The translations under genes and the position numbers were made by a program. A DNA stretch of 64,000 bases from Sphingomonas_L flavalba_A (GTDB taxonomy: Bacteria > Pseudomonadota > Alphaproteobacteria > Sphingomonadales > Sphingomonadaceae). This document shows, piece by piece, positions 25,925 through 34,385 of the stretch. The stretch lies in assembly GCF_047553045.1 (NCBI RefSeq), contig NZ_CP180208.1, positions 682,001 through 746,000 on the forward strand. The letters are read 5' to 3'. The notes under the pieces are model-generated. The model was given only the letters and a program-made list of their open reading frames with translations. It did no database searches and was not told the DNA's origin. The number at the start of each line of letters is the position of its first letter. Position 1 is the stretch's first letter.

Positions 25925-26679
25925 CCGAACGCACTGCCCTTGTCACCGGCGGCAGTTCCGGCATTGGCGCGGCGATCTGCCAGCACCTTGCCGAAGCGGG
26001 CTACCGGGTCGTCAACCTGTCGCGCCGCAAGCCGGCGAGCGCCCACTCCGCCATTGTCCATTATTCCGTCGATCTGTCCGATCTGGAAGCGACGCGGCAG
26101 GCGGCGGCGGAGATCGCCGCGACCTACCCGGTCACCAGCATCGTCAACAACGCCGGCGTGGTGCGCGCCAAGCCGCTGGAGGAGGTGGCGATCGCCGACC
26201 TCGACGCGCTGACCCGGATTCATCTGGGCGCGGCGATCATTCTGACCCAGGCGATGTTGCCGGCGATGAAGGCGGCGGGGTTCGGGCGGATCGTGAACAT
26301 GTCGACCCGCGCCATTCTGGGGCTGGCGACGCGCACCTGCTATTCGGGAACGAAAGCGGCGCTGGTCAGCATCACCCGGACCTGGGCGATGGAGCTTGGC
26401 CGCCACGGCATCACCGTCAACGCCATCGCCCCCGGACCGGTGGTGTCGGAAATGTTCTCCGAAGTGGTGCCGACTGGCAGTCCGGTGTTCAACGCCTTGT
26501 CGAACCTGATTCCGGTCGGCCGCATCGGCTCGCCGGACGATGTGGCGCGGGCGACGATGTTCTTCCTCGATCCGGCGAACAGCTATGTGACCGGCCAGCT
26601 GCTCTATGTCTGCGGCGGCAGCAGCATGGGGTCGCTGATCGACGGCGGCCTGAACGCGGCGATGCAATCCCATGACTGA
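25921..26679 (+). CDS. Short-chain dehydrogenase/reductase
   Basis: 252 aa classical SDR. Cofactor motif TGGSSGIG near the N-terminus, NNAGV, and active-site Tyr/Lys in YSGTKAAL, with serine in NMSTRA. It is likely to oxidise the cis-dihydrodiol or an alcohol made by the Rieske enzyme encoded next. An in-frame ATG at 25906 is an alternative start; the strong ribosome site at 25884 instead serves a 9-codon leader that ends on the 25921 ATG. The gene ends overlapping the Rieske alpha ATG. Confidence 0.85.
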   Translation: MTERTALVTGGSSGIGAAICQHLAEAGYRVVNLSRRKPASAHSAIVHYSVDLSDLEATRQAAAEIAATYPVTSIVNNAGVVRAKPLEEVAIADLDALTRIHLGAAIILTQAMLPAMKAAGFGRIVNMSTRAILGLATRTCYSGTKAALVSITRTWAMELGRHGITVNAIAPGPVVSEMFSEVVPTGSPVFNALSNLIPVGRIGSPDDVARATMFFLDPANSYVTGQLLYVCGGSSMGSLIDGGLNAAMQSHD

Positions 26680-28018
26680 CACCAGCGCAGGACAAACGAT
26701 GACCACCCCCTATTCCAACGAGGCGATCGCCGCGCTGGTCGAGCCGCGCCGCTATCATCGCCGGCTGTTCACCGACCCGGGCCTGTTCGATCTCGAAATG
26801 GAACGGATTTTCGGGCGGGCATGGGTCTATGTCGCGCATGAATCGCAGCTGGCGAAGCCCGGCGATTATGTGACCACCCGTATTGGCACGCAGCCGGTGA
26901 TCGCCGTGCGCGACAAGGACGGAGAGGCGATCCACGTCCTGCATAACCGCTGTGGCCATAAGGGCGCGACGGTGGTCGAGCGCCCGTGCGGCAATGCGCG
27001 CAAGTTCCGCTGCCAGTATCATGGCTGGGTGTTCAATCCCGACGGCTCGCTGTTCGCCCAGCCGCACCCGATCGGCTACCGCGATTGCGGGTTCGACCGC
27101 GCCGATCCGCGCTACGGCATGCCGCGGGTCGCTCGGCAGGCGGAATATCGCGGTTTCATTTTCGCCAGCCTGAGCGAAGACGGGCCGGATTTCGATGCGT
27201 TCATCCAGGAAATCCGGTCGTCGTTCGACAATATGATCGATCGTTCGCCGGTCGGCCGGCTGGAACTGGTCGGCCAGGGGTTCCGCTATCTGAAGCGGAG
27301 CAACTGGAAGGCGTTCATGGATAACCTGGACGATGCGATGCATCCGATGGTGACGCATCAGTCGGTCGGCGACGCGTGCAAGGATTATCTGCGCGACGTC
27401 GATCTGGCGCAGGACCCGGAACTCAACCGCTATGTCGAGATCATCAACCCGTTCAATTCGGGTTACGACTTCTACGACGATATGGGGGTGACCGCCTGCC
27501 CCTACGGCAATGGCTGGACCGGCGGGGCAAGCAGCATCCATTCCGAATATGACGAGGTGCCGGGTTATCGCGCGCTGCTGCGCGAGGCGCATGGCCGGGA
27601 ACGGGCCGACGAAATCCTGTCGACCAACCGCCACAACACGATCGTCTACCCGTCGATGACGTTGAAGGGGCCGATCCAGAACATCCGCATCGTTCGTCCG
27701 CTTTCCGTCGACCGTTCGATCATCGAGGCGTATTCGTTTCGTCCGGTCGGCGCGCCGGACGAGGTGTTTCGCCGCAACGTCATCTATTCCAATCTGGTCA
27801 ATTCGCCGGCGTCGATGGTCGGTACCGACGATGCGGAGATGTACGAGCGTTTGCAGCACGGCCTGCGGACCGAGGCGCAAGAATGGATCGACACCAGCCG
27901 CTATTTCGGACGCGAGGAGGAAATCCGCCCCGGCGTGCGGGTGGCGCCGGGCACCAGCGACCTGTCGTTCCGCAATATGTACCAGACATGGAAAGACTAT
28001 ATGACGGGGGTGCTCTGA
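26672..28018 (+). CDS. Rieske aromatic-ring-hydroxylating oxygenase, alpha subunit
   Basis: 448 aa, typical of benzoate/anthranilate-type large subunits. The Rieske [2Fe-2S] ligands are C94/H96 (HNRCGHKG) and C114/H117 (CQYHGW). The mononuclear iron site follows as DNLDDAMHPMVTHQ (H224, H229). It adds O2 to an aromatic substrate, needing electrons from a reductase that is not in the window. The beta subunit follows after one base. An ATG at 26699 is a second possible start. Confidence 0.9.
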   Translation: MTDTSAGQTMTTPYSNEAIAALVEPRRYHRRLFTDPGLFDLEMERIFGRAWVYVAHESQLAKPGDYVTTRIGTQPVIAVRDKDGEAIHVLHNRCGHKGATVVERPCGNARKFRCQYHGWVFNPDGSLFAQPHPIGYRDCGFDRADPRYGMPRVARQAEYRGFIFASLSEDGPDFDAFIQEIRSSFDNMIDRSPVGRLELVGQGFRYLKRSNWKAFMDNLDDAMHPMVTHQSVGDACKDYLRDVDLAQDPELNRYVEIINPFNSGYDFYDDMGVTACPYGNGWTGGASSIHSEYDEVPGYRALLREAHGRERADEILSTNRHNTIVYPSMTLKGPIQNIRIVRPLSVDRSIIEAYSFRPVGAPDEVFRRNVIYSNLVNSPASMVGTDDAEMYERLQHGLRTEAQEWIDTSRYFGREEEIRPGVRVAPGTSDLSFRNMYQTWKDYMTGVL

Positions 28019-28019
28019 A

Positions 28020-28514
28020 ATGGGCGAAACGACCGTGGACCCCGATATTGCGGCGGAAGCCGCCACGCTGCTCCACCGCGAAGCGGCGCTGCTCGACGCC
28101 GCCGATCTGGAAGCCTGGCTGACGCTATATACCCAGGATTGCTTCTACTGGATGCCGCTGGTCGAGGATCAGGCCGATCCGTTCGACCACCCGTCGATCA
28201 TCTTCGAAAACCGGCACCTGATGGAAATCCGCCGTCGCAACCTGACCGTCGGCACCGCGCCGTCTAAGGACTACACGATCCGCGGCGTCCGCATGATCGG
28301 CGACATCGCGGTTGCGCCCTGCGCCGAGGCCCCGGGGGAATTCATCGCCACGTCGAAATTCGTCGCGGTGATCCGCTGGCGGCGCAAGGAATACCATGCC
28401 GGCCATTGCGAACATCGCCTTCGCGCCACGCCCGACGGGCTGCGCATCGTCAGCAAGCGGGTGAACCTGATTGACAGCGACCTGCCGATGGAAACGATGA
28501 TCACCTATCTCTGA
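28020..28514 (+). CDS. Aromatic-ring-hydroxylating dioxygenase, beta subunit
   Basis: 164 aa, the standard size. It has the SnoaL/NTF2-like fold signature of beta subunits: EAALLDAADLEAWLTLYTQD near the N-terminus, then DCFYWMPLV and HRLRATPDGLRIVSKRVNLI near the end. It stabilises the alpha3-beta3 hexamer. The start follows the alpha stop directly. Confidence 0.9.
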   Translation: MGETTVDPDIAAEAATLLHREAALLDAADLEAWLTLYTQDCFYWMPLVEDQADPFDHPSIIFENRHLMEIRRRNLTVGTAPSKDYTIRGVRMIGDIAVAPCAEAPGEFIATSKFVAVIRWRRKEYHAGHCEHRLRATPDGLRIVSKRVNLIDSDLPMETMITYL

Positions 28515-28536
28515 CCGGCAGGAAGAAGAACGGCCC

Positions 28537-29679
28537 GTGGCCAACCCAAGCCCAAACGCAGCCCTGATCGGGGTGCCCGCTTCCCGCGCCGCGCTGGCCA
28601 CGCCGGCGCTGGTCCTCGATCTGGACGCGGTCGAACGGAATATCGCCGTCCACGCGCAGGCGGTGCGCGCCGCCGGTTTCGCCTGCCGGCCGCACGGCAA
28701 GACGCACAAGGCGCCGGCCATCGCCCGGATGCAGATCGCGGCCGGCGCGGTCGGCATATGCTGCGCGACGGTCAAGGAAGCCGCCGCCTTCGTCGAGGCC
28801 GGGATCGAGGGCGTGCTGCTGACCACGCCGGTCGTCTCGCCCGCCAAGATCGCCCGGCTGGCGGCGCTGGCGCAGGCCAGTGGCGGCGCGCTGAGCGTCG
28901 TCGTCGATTCACCGCTGGCGGTCACGCGGCTGGCCGACGCCGCTCGCGCCGCCGGAACCGTCATCCCGGTACTGGTCGACCTTGACATCGGGCCGGGGCG
29001 AACGGGGGTGCGCGGGGCGGAGGCGGCAGCGGCGCTTGTGGCCGCGATCCGCGATTCCGGCACGCTCAGCTACCGCGGGGTACAGGCCTATTCCGGGCTG
29101 ATCCAGCATATTGCCGGCTATGCCGACCGCGCGGCGGCCTACCGTCCGCAACTGGCGGTGCTGGACGCGGTGCTGGCGCATCTGACGCGGGCGGGAATGG
29201 CGCCGGATATCGTGTCCGGCGGCGGCACCGGCAGTTTCGCCATCGACGCGGAGGCCGGGCTGTTCACCGAACATCAGGCCGGCTCCTATTGCGTGATGGA
29301 CGTCGAATATGCCGATATCGAAATGCTGCCCGACCGGGCCAACCCGTTCGAACACGCACTGTTCGTCGCGACGACGGTGATCAGCGCCAACGGTAGCGGC
29401 CATGTGACCACCGACGCCGGGATCAAGGCGTTCGCCATGGACGGGCCGCCGCCGCGCTTCGCCGGGCCGAAGGGCGGCGTGCCAGGCTATGCGATCGCCG
29501 GGGACGAGCATGGCGCGATCCTGTGCGACGAAGCGGAGCATCGCTTCCCGCTTGGCGCCACGGCGGAACTGGTGGTGCCCCATTGCGACCCGACGGTGAA
29601 CCTGTACGACCATTACCACTGTGTGCGCGGCGACCGGCTGGTGGATATCTGGCCGATCGACGCGCGCGGCAGCAATTAG
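28537..29679 (+). CDS. D-threonine aldolase / D-serine dehydratase-like PLP enzyme
   Basis: 380 aa with a fold-type III (alanine racemase-like) barrel. The PLP lysine is in RPHGKTHKAP and the glycine-rich phosphate site is SGGGTGSF. A C-terminal domain carries the metal motif PHCDPTVNLYDHYH, in which His and Cys bind a divalent metal. Known relatives cleave or dehydrate D-beta-hydroxy amino acids. It starts with GTG after an AGGAAG site, 22 bases after the Rieske beta stop. As last gene of the cluster it may take the D-amino acid made by the carbamoylase after ring or side-chain oxidation. Confidence 0.85.
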   Translation: MANPSPNAALIGVPASRAALATPALVLDLDAVERNIAVHAQAVRAAGFACRPHGKTHKAPAIARMQIAAGAVGICCATVKEAAAFVEAGIEGVLLTTPVVSPAKIARLAALAQASGGALSVVVDSPLAVTRLADAARAAGTVIPVLVDLDIGPGRTGVRGAEAAAALVAAIRDSGTLSYRGVQAYSGLIQHIAGYADRAAAYRPQLAVLDAVLAHLTRAGMAPDIVSGGGTGSFAIDAEAGLFTEHQAGSYCVMDVEYADIEMLPDRANPFEHALFVATTVISANGSGHVTTDAGIKAFAMDGPPPRFAGPKGGVPGYAIAGDEHGAILCDEAEHRFPLGATAELVVPHCDPTVNLYDHYHCVRGDRLVDIWPIDARGSN

Positions 29680-29782
29680 GCGGTTTTCCTCGCCGGCGTG
29701 ACGCCGATCCCGCCCAGCGCGGCCGTCCGCATTATCGCCCGCCGCTAAATGCTGGGCGTCCGTCTCAAGATATGACATGCAG

Positions 29783-29811
29783 GCGCCGGGGGTGGCTGCC
29801 GCCCCCGGCGC
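29783..29811. terminator. GC-rich hairpin closing the hydantoin/Rieske cluster
   Basis: Perfect 10-bp stem GCGCCGGGGG/CCCCCGGCGC with a 9-base loop, about 100 bases after the aldolase-like gene and before cstA. Only a weak T-run (TGTTCC) follows. Apart from this hairpin the 247-base gap 29680-29926 shows nothing. Confidence 0.5.
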
Positions 29812-29926
29812 TGTTCCGTCGGCGCTGCCGGCGGACACAGGGGGAGGAGAAGGCGCGGGTGACACGGGCGATGGGGCCGTTGAGCAGTAGTCTGGTTGCG
29901 GCCATGCGGCGCAACGGGGGCAGGCG

Positions 29927-32164
29927 ATGACCGGGGTGCGCCATCTGCCGTGGCTGATCGTCGCCGCATTCGGCACCGTCGCCGCCGGCGCGATTGCGCT
30001 GAACCGGGGCGAAAGCGTCAATGCCGTCTGGCTGATCGTCGCCGCCTGTTCGGTCTATCTGATCGCCTATCGCTACTACAGCCTGTACATTGCGCGGACG
30101 GTCATGGGCCTCGACCCTCGGCGGGCGACCCCGGCGGTGCTGCGCAACGACGGGCTGGATTATGTGCCGACCAACCCACGGGTCCTGTTCGGCCATCATT
30201 TCGCGGCGATCGCCGGCGCCGGGCCGCTTGTCGGGCCGATCCTTGCCGCGCAGATGGGCTATCTGCCGGGGACATTGTGGCTGATCGTCGGCGTCGTCGT
30301 CGCCGGCGCGGTGCAGGACTTCATGGTCCTGTTCATCTCCATGCGGCGCGACGGCCGTTCGTTCGGTGAGCTTGTCCGCCTTGAAATGGGGGTGGCGGCC
30401 GGCACGGTGGCGCTGATCGGCGCGTTCATGATCATGGTGATCATCCTGGCCGTTCTGGCGCTGATCGTCGTGCGGGCGCTGGCCGAAAGCCCGTGGGGCA
30501 CCTTCACCATCGCCGCGACAATCCCGCTGGCGCTGATGATGGGCGGCTATACGCGCTGGCTGCGGCCCGGGCGGGTTGGCGAAGTGACGGTGATCGGCAT
30601 CGCCGGGCTGATCGCCGCCATCGTCTGCGGCCAGTGGGTTGCCCAGTCGCCGGTGCTGGGGCCGGCGTTCACCTTCACGCCGGTGGAACTGTGCTGGATT
30701 CTGATCGGCTATGGCGCGCTGGCGTCGGTGCTGCCGGTCTGGTTGCTGCTGGCGCCGCGCGATTATCTGTCGACCTTCCTGAAGATCGGCGCGATCGTCG
30801 CGCTGGCGATCGGCATCGCGGTGATGCAGCCGACGTTGCAGATGCCGGCGGTGACCCGCTTCGTCGACGGCAGTGGCCCGGTCTGGTCCGGCGCGCTGTT
30901 CCCGTTCCTGTTCATCACCATCGCCTGCGGCGCGGTGTCCGGTTTTCACGCGCTGATCGCCAGCGGCACGACGCCGAAGCTGATCGCGAGCGAGGGGGAT
31001 GCGCGCTTCATCGGCTATGGCGCGATGCTGGTCGAAAGCTTCGTCGCGATCATGGCAATGGTGTCGGCGGCGATCCTCGACCCCGGCATCTATTTCACGA
31101 TGAACATGCCGACGGCGCTGGTCGGCACGACGCCCGAAACCGCCGCGGCGGCGGTGAGCGCGCTCGGTTTTCCGGTCATGCCCGAAACCATCGCCCAGCT
31201 TGCCCGCGATGTCGGTGAAAGCACGATCATCTCGCGCACCGGCGGCGCGCCGACGCTGGCGGTGGCGATGGCCCAGATCTTCAGCCACAGCCTTGGCGGC
31301 AAGGCGATGATGGCGTTCTGGTACCATTTCGCCATTCTGTTCGAGGCGCTGTTCATTCTGACCGCGGTCGACGCCGGCACCCGCGCCGGGCGGTTCATGC
31401 TGCAGGACCTGCTTGGCCTGCTGTCGCCGCGCTTCAAGGACACGGAGGCGCTGGCCCCCAACCTTGCCGCGACCGGGCTGTGCGTGGCGGCCTGGGGCTA
31501 TTTCCTCTATCAAGGGGTGACCGACCCGCTGGGCGGGGTCAACACGCTGTGGCCGCTGTTCGGCATATCCAACCAGATGCTGGCGGCGGTCGCGTTGATG
31601 CTGGGCACGGTGGTGCTGTTCCGCATGAAGCGGCAGCGTTTCGCCTGGGTGACGATGGTGCCGGCCGGCTGGCTGGTGCTGTGCACCGGCTATGCCGGGC
31701 TGCTGAAGCTGTTTTCCGCCGATCCGCGCGTCGGCTTCCTCGCCCATGCGGCGAAGTTCCGCGCGGCGCTGGATGACGGCGCGCTGCTCGCCCCGGCCAA
31801 GGACGTCGGCGAGATGCGCCGGATCATCACCAACGATTATGTCGATGCCGGGTTGACCGCGCTGTTCCTTGCCGTGGTCGCGGCGATCCTGGTCTTTGCG
31901 GTCCGTGCCTGCCGCGACAGCCTGGGCGGCGGGACGCCGAGCGTGCGGGAAAGCGCGCCGCATTTCCTGGACAGCGCCCCCGCGCCGGCCGCCGCCGGGC
32001 TGCTGCGCCGTACCGCGCTGTCGATGGTCGGCATTCCCGATTACGACGGCTACGTTGCGCATCTGCGCGACCGCCATCCGGGGCAGGCGCCGATGGACCG
32101 CATCGCCTTTTTCCGCAACCGTCTGGCCGCGCGGTTCGGCGGCGGCGGTGCGCGCTGTTGCTGA
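29927..32164 (+). CDS. cstA: Carbon starvation protein CstA fused to a YbdD/YjiX (DUF466) tail
   Basis: 745 aa inner-membrane transporter with many hydrophobic segments. CstA hallmarks are YRYYSLYIA, GHHFAAIAGAGPLVGPILAA and FGISNQMLAAVALMLGT. Residues from about 685 do not belong to CstA. They read ALSMVGIPDYDGYVAHLRDR, then AFFRNRLAARFGG, and end GARCC, which is the pattern of the small YbdD/YjiX protein encoded separately beside cstA or btsT in E. coli. CstA/BtsT import peptides or pyruvate under starvation, and YbdD/YjiX are needed for that. The fusion is a natural in-frame one with no stop between. Confidence 0.9.
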   Translation: MTGVRHLPWLIVAAFGTVAAGAIALNRGESVNAVWLIVAACSVYLIAYRYYSLYIARTVMGLDPRRATPAVLRNDGLDYVPTNPRVLFGHHFAAIAGAGPLVGPILAAQMGYLPGTLWLIVGVVVAGAVQDFMVLFISMRRDGRSFGELVRLEMGVAAGTVALIGAFMIMVIILAVLALIVVRALAESPWGTFTIAATIPLALMMGGYTRWLRPGRVGEVTVIGIAGLIAAIVCGQWVAQSPVLGPAFTFTPVELCWILIGYGALASVLPVWLLLAPRDYLSTFLKIGAIVALAIGIAVMQPTLQMPAVTRFVDGSGPVWSGALFPFLFITIACGAVSGFHALIASGTTPKLIASEGDARFIGYGAMLVESFVAIMAMVSAAILDPGIYFTMNMPTALVGTTPETAAAAVSALGFPVMPETIAQLARDVGESTIISRTGGAPTLAVAMAQIFSHSLGGKAMMAFWYHFAILFEALFILTAVDAGTRAGRFMLQDLLGLLSPRFKDTEALAPNLAATGLCVAAWGYFLYQGVTDPLGGVNTLWPLFGISNQMLAAVALMLGTVVLFRMKRQRFAWVTMVPAGWLVLCTGYAGLLKLFSADPRVGFLAHAAKFRAALDDGALLAPAKDVGEMRRIITNDYVDAGLTALFLAVVAAILVFAVRACRDSLGGGTPSVRESAPHFLDSAPAPAAAGLLRRTALSMVGIPDYDGYVAHLRDRHPGQAPMDRIAFFRNRLAARFGGGGARCC

Positions 32165-32248
32165 TCCGCGCCCCGTCCTGACGGGAGGGCGCAACCGATA
32201 CCATCCGTTCATCGTGCCGCATGGGCTGCCATGCCGCCCGCCCGGCCG

Positions 32249-32530
32249 TCAGTCATTCCGCCGCCGGGTCAGTTCGCTGGCGACGAGAAGCGCGGCAAAG
32301 GTCAGCATGCATGCCCACAGCAGCAGGCCGAACCCCCATCCGTCGCTCAGGATCAGCGGCAGCGCCGCCAGCAGGGTCAGCGCCCATCCGGTCGGGCGCA
32401 GCGCGGCGGGCGGGCGGTCCGGCGCGGCGCGGCGCAGCAACGGCCAGTGCTGGGTCTGGCTGAACGCGATCAGCGCCAGCCCCAGCGTGGCGATCAGCCC
32501 GGCAATCGCCAGCGCCAGCAGAGTCGCCAT
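32249..32530 (-). CDS. DUF3325 domain protein
   Basis: 93 aa, start ATG at 32530, six bases after the PepSY gene. It has three hydrophobic segments (LLALAIAGLIATLGLALIAF; a central ALTLLAALPLIL; LLLWACMLTFAALLVA). Small DUF3325 proteins follow PepSY membrane proteins in many siderophore loci, as here. Function unknown, probably an accessory of the reductase-like PepSY protein. Confidence 0.7.
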   Translation of the reverse strand: MATLLALAIAGLIATLGLALIAFSQTQHWPLLRRAAPDRPPAALRPTGWALTLLAALPLILSDGWGFGLLLWACMLTFAALLVASELTRRRND

Positions 32531-32535
32531 CCCCG

Positions 32536-34092
32536 CTATCCCGCCATCGCCGATGCGGCCGCCGGTGCCGCCGGCCCGCCACGACCGGCCCGGCGCAGGC
32601 GCAGGGCGGCGCGGGCGGCTATCGCCGCGCCGGCGATCAGCACCAGGTCGACGCCGGCGACCGGCCACAGCCCGCGCGCCATTGCCAGCGGCAGCGCGTC
32701 GGCGGTGGTCGCGGCGTTGAGCAGCACCGCCGCCACCGCGCCCGCCGCGATCGCCCATGCCTGTTCCGCCCAGGCGGCGTGGCCGCGCCACAGCGCGTGC
32801 AGCGCGGCGGCGATCCAGACCGCGTGGAATGCGCGCACCTCCAGCGCCGCGCGCTCGTCCAGCCCCAGCGGCAGCAGGCGGTTGGCGATCAGGAAGGCAA
32901 GGGTGGCGATCAGCAGGCCGGTTGTCAGCCCGATCGCCGCCGCCTCGACCAGCCGGCTGCCGCGCATGCCAAGCTTGGAATGCCGCTTGCTGCGCGACTG
33001 GAACCAGAACAGCAGGCCGGTGGCGATCAGCACGCAACCGGCGAGGCCGGACAGAAAGTACAGCCAGCGCAGCGTCCAGTGGTCGAACTGGATCGCGTGG
33101 ATGCCGTACAGGAACGCATAGGCTCTGGTCGTCGCGGTATCGGGGGTGGCGGCTAGCAGCGCGCCGCTGCTGCCGTCGAACCACATCCGGCTGCCGTTGC
33201 GATAGGATATCGTGCGCGCGCTCGGCCGCTGCACCTCGACATAGGCGTTGGCGTCGCCGGGGTGAACGACGCGGAACACCTCTGGCCGGTCGCCCCGCCA
33301 GTGGCGGGCCGCCTCTTCCCGCACCCGGTCAAGCGACACCGGCGGGCCGCCGGGCGTGCCCGCCGCGGGCCGGCTGAACCAGCCGCCGGTCACGGCGGCG
33401 GGGTCGCCGGCGAACACGATCATCTGGGCGCTGGGCAGGTAGGTGTAGGTGAATATCGCAACCCCGGTGAAAGCGATCATCAGGTGAAAGGGCAGGGCGA
33501 GCACGCCGGATATGTTGTGCAGGTCCAGCGTCGTTCGCTGCGGCTTGCGGGCGATGCGCAGGGTGAAGAAATCGATCAGGATGCGGCGATGGATGACGAC
33601 GCCGGACAGGCACAGCGCCATCATCACCACCGCCGCCAGCGCGCATAGCGCCAGCCCCAGCGTACCGCTGTTCAGGCGGAAATGATAAGGATAGAAAAAC
33701 CGTTCGCCGCCCAGCGTTCCCTGATCGGGCAGCACCCGCAGCGTCGCCGGGTCGACATAGCGGCTGATCGCCGCGCCGCCGGTCGGTTCCGCCCGGACAT
33801 GGGCGACCGGGGTGCGTGCATCGGGCAGGGTGATCGTCCAGCCGCGCGCATCCGGTGCCAGCCGCTGCGCGACCTGAAGCAGCCGGTCCGGGGTGACGGC
33901 TGCGGCGGCGGCTGACGGCGCGCGCGTCGCCGGCATCATCCAGCGGTCGATCTCGCGGTCGAACACCGCCAGCGTGCCGGTCCAGAAGATGACGAACAGC
34001 AGCCCGCCGACAAACAGGCCGAACCAGGTGTGGAACCAGTTCAGCGCGCTGCGCAGGCCGCCCGGCGCATCGGGGCTGGCGGGGGCGCTCAT
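32536..34092 (-). CDS. PepSY-associated membrane protein (siderophore reductase type)
   Basis: 518 aa. It begins with a charged leader and WFHTWFGLFVGGLLFVIFWT, the first PepSY_TM helix with its haem-type histidine. A periplasmic PepSY region follows (residues about 60-150). Further membrane helices contain HRRILIDFFTLR, LDLHNISGVLALPFHLMIAF and HAIQFDHWTLRWLYFLSGLA. Relatives are thought to reduce ferric siderophores in the periplasm or inner membrane. I placed the start at 34092, overlapping the upstream stop; the frame is open further upstream but reads DUF3649 codons out of frame. Confidence 0.85.
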   Translation of the reverse strand: MSAPASPDAPGGLRSALNWFHTWFGLFVGGLLFVIFWTGTLAVFDREIDRWMMPATRAPSAAAAAVTPDRLLQVAQRLAPDARGWTITLPDARTPVAHVRAEPTGGAAISRYVDPATLRVLPDQGTLGGERFFYPYHFRLNSGTLGLALCALAAVVMMALCLSGVVIHRRILIDFFTLRIARKPQRTTLDLHNISGVLALPFHLMIAFTGVAIFTYTYLPSAQMIVFAGDPAAVTGGWFSRPAAGTPGGPPVSLDRVREEAARHWRGDRPEVFRVVHPGDANAYVEVQRPSARTISYRNGSRMWFDGSSGALLAATPDTATTRAYAFLYGIHAIQFDHWTLRWLYFLSGLAGCVLIATGLLFWFQSRSKRHSKLGMRGSRLVEAAAIGLTTGLLIATLAFLIANRLLPLGLDERAALEVRAFHAVWIAAALHALWRGHAAWAEQAWAIAAGAVAAVLLNAATTADALPLAMARGLWPVAGVDLVLIAGAAIAARAALRLRRAGRGGPAAPAAASAMAG

Positions 34093-34385
34093 GCCGCGCC
34101 GCTTACCGGCAGCGCCGGCTCGATCCACATCGCGAGGCCATGGCTGGCGGCGGCGGCGATCAGCACCAGCCAGACCCGCGCCAGCCGCCGTTCGGCGAAG
34201 CACCACAGCATCACCAGCGCGAACAGCACGTATCCGATCATGCTGGCCGCCACCAGCGCGTCGCTGCGCGAGGTACCGGCGGCAAGCACGATCAGCACCG
34301 CGATCAATGCGGTCGCGCCCGCCGTTACTGCATAGCTGCCGACGATCGCCGCCAGAATGCGCGCGGTTACCCGTGCCGCCGCCAT
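34089..34385 (-). CDS. DUF3649 domain protein
   Basis: 98 aa with three membrane segments (IVGSYAVTAGATALIAVLIV; AASMIGYVLFALVMLW; VWLVLIAAAASHGLAMW). It matches the small DUF3649 iron-transport-associated proteins that precede PepSY genes. The stop overlaps the PepSY ATG; the start abuts the sulfotransferase stop. Confidence 0.75.
   Translation of the reverse strand: MAAARVTARILAAIVGSYAVTAGATALIAVLIVLAAGTSRSDALVAASMIGYVLFALVMLWCFAERRLARVWLVLIAAAASHGLAMWIEPALPVSGAA

Noticed and set aside
29765..32212. Open frame of 815 codons on the minus strand
   Set aside because: Exact antisense of cstA. Composition is Arg/Gln/His-rich with no domain; a shadow.
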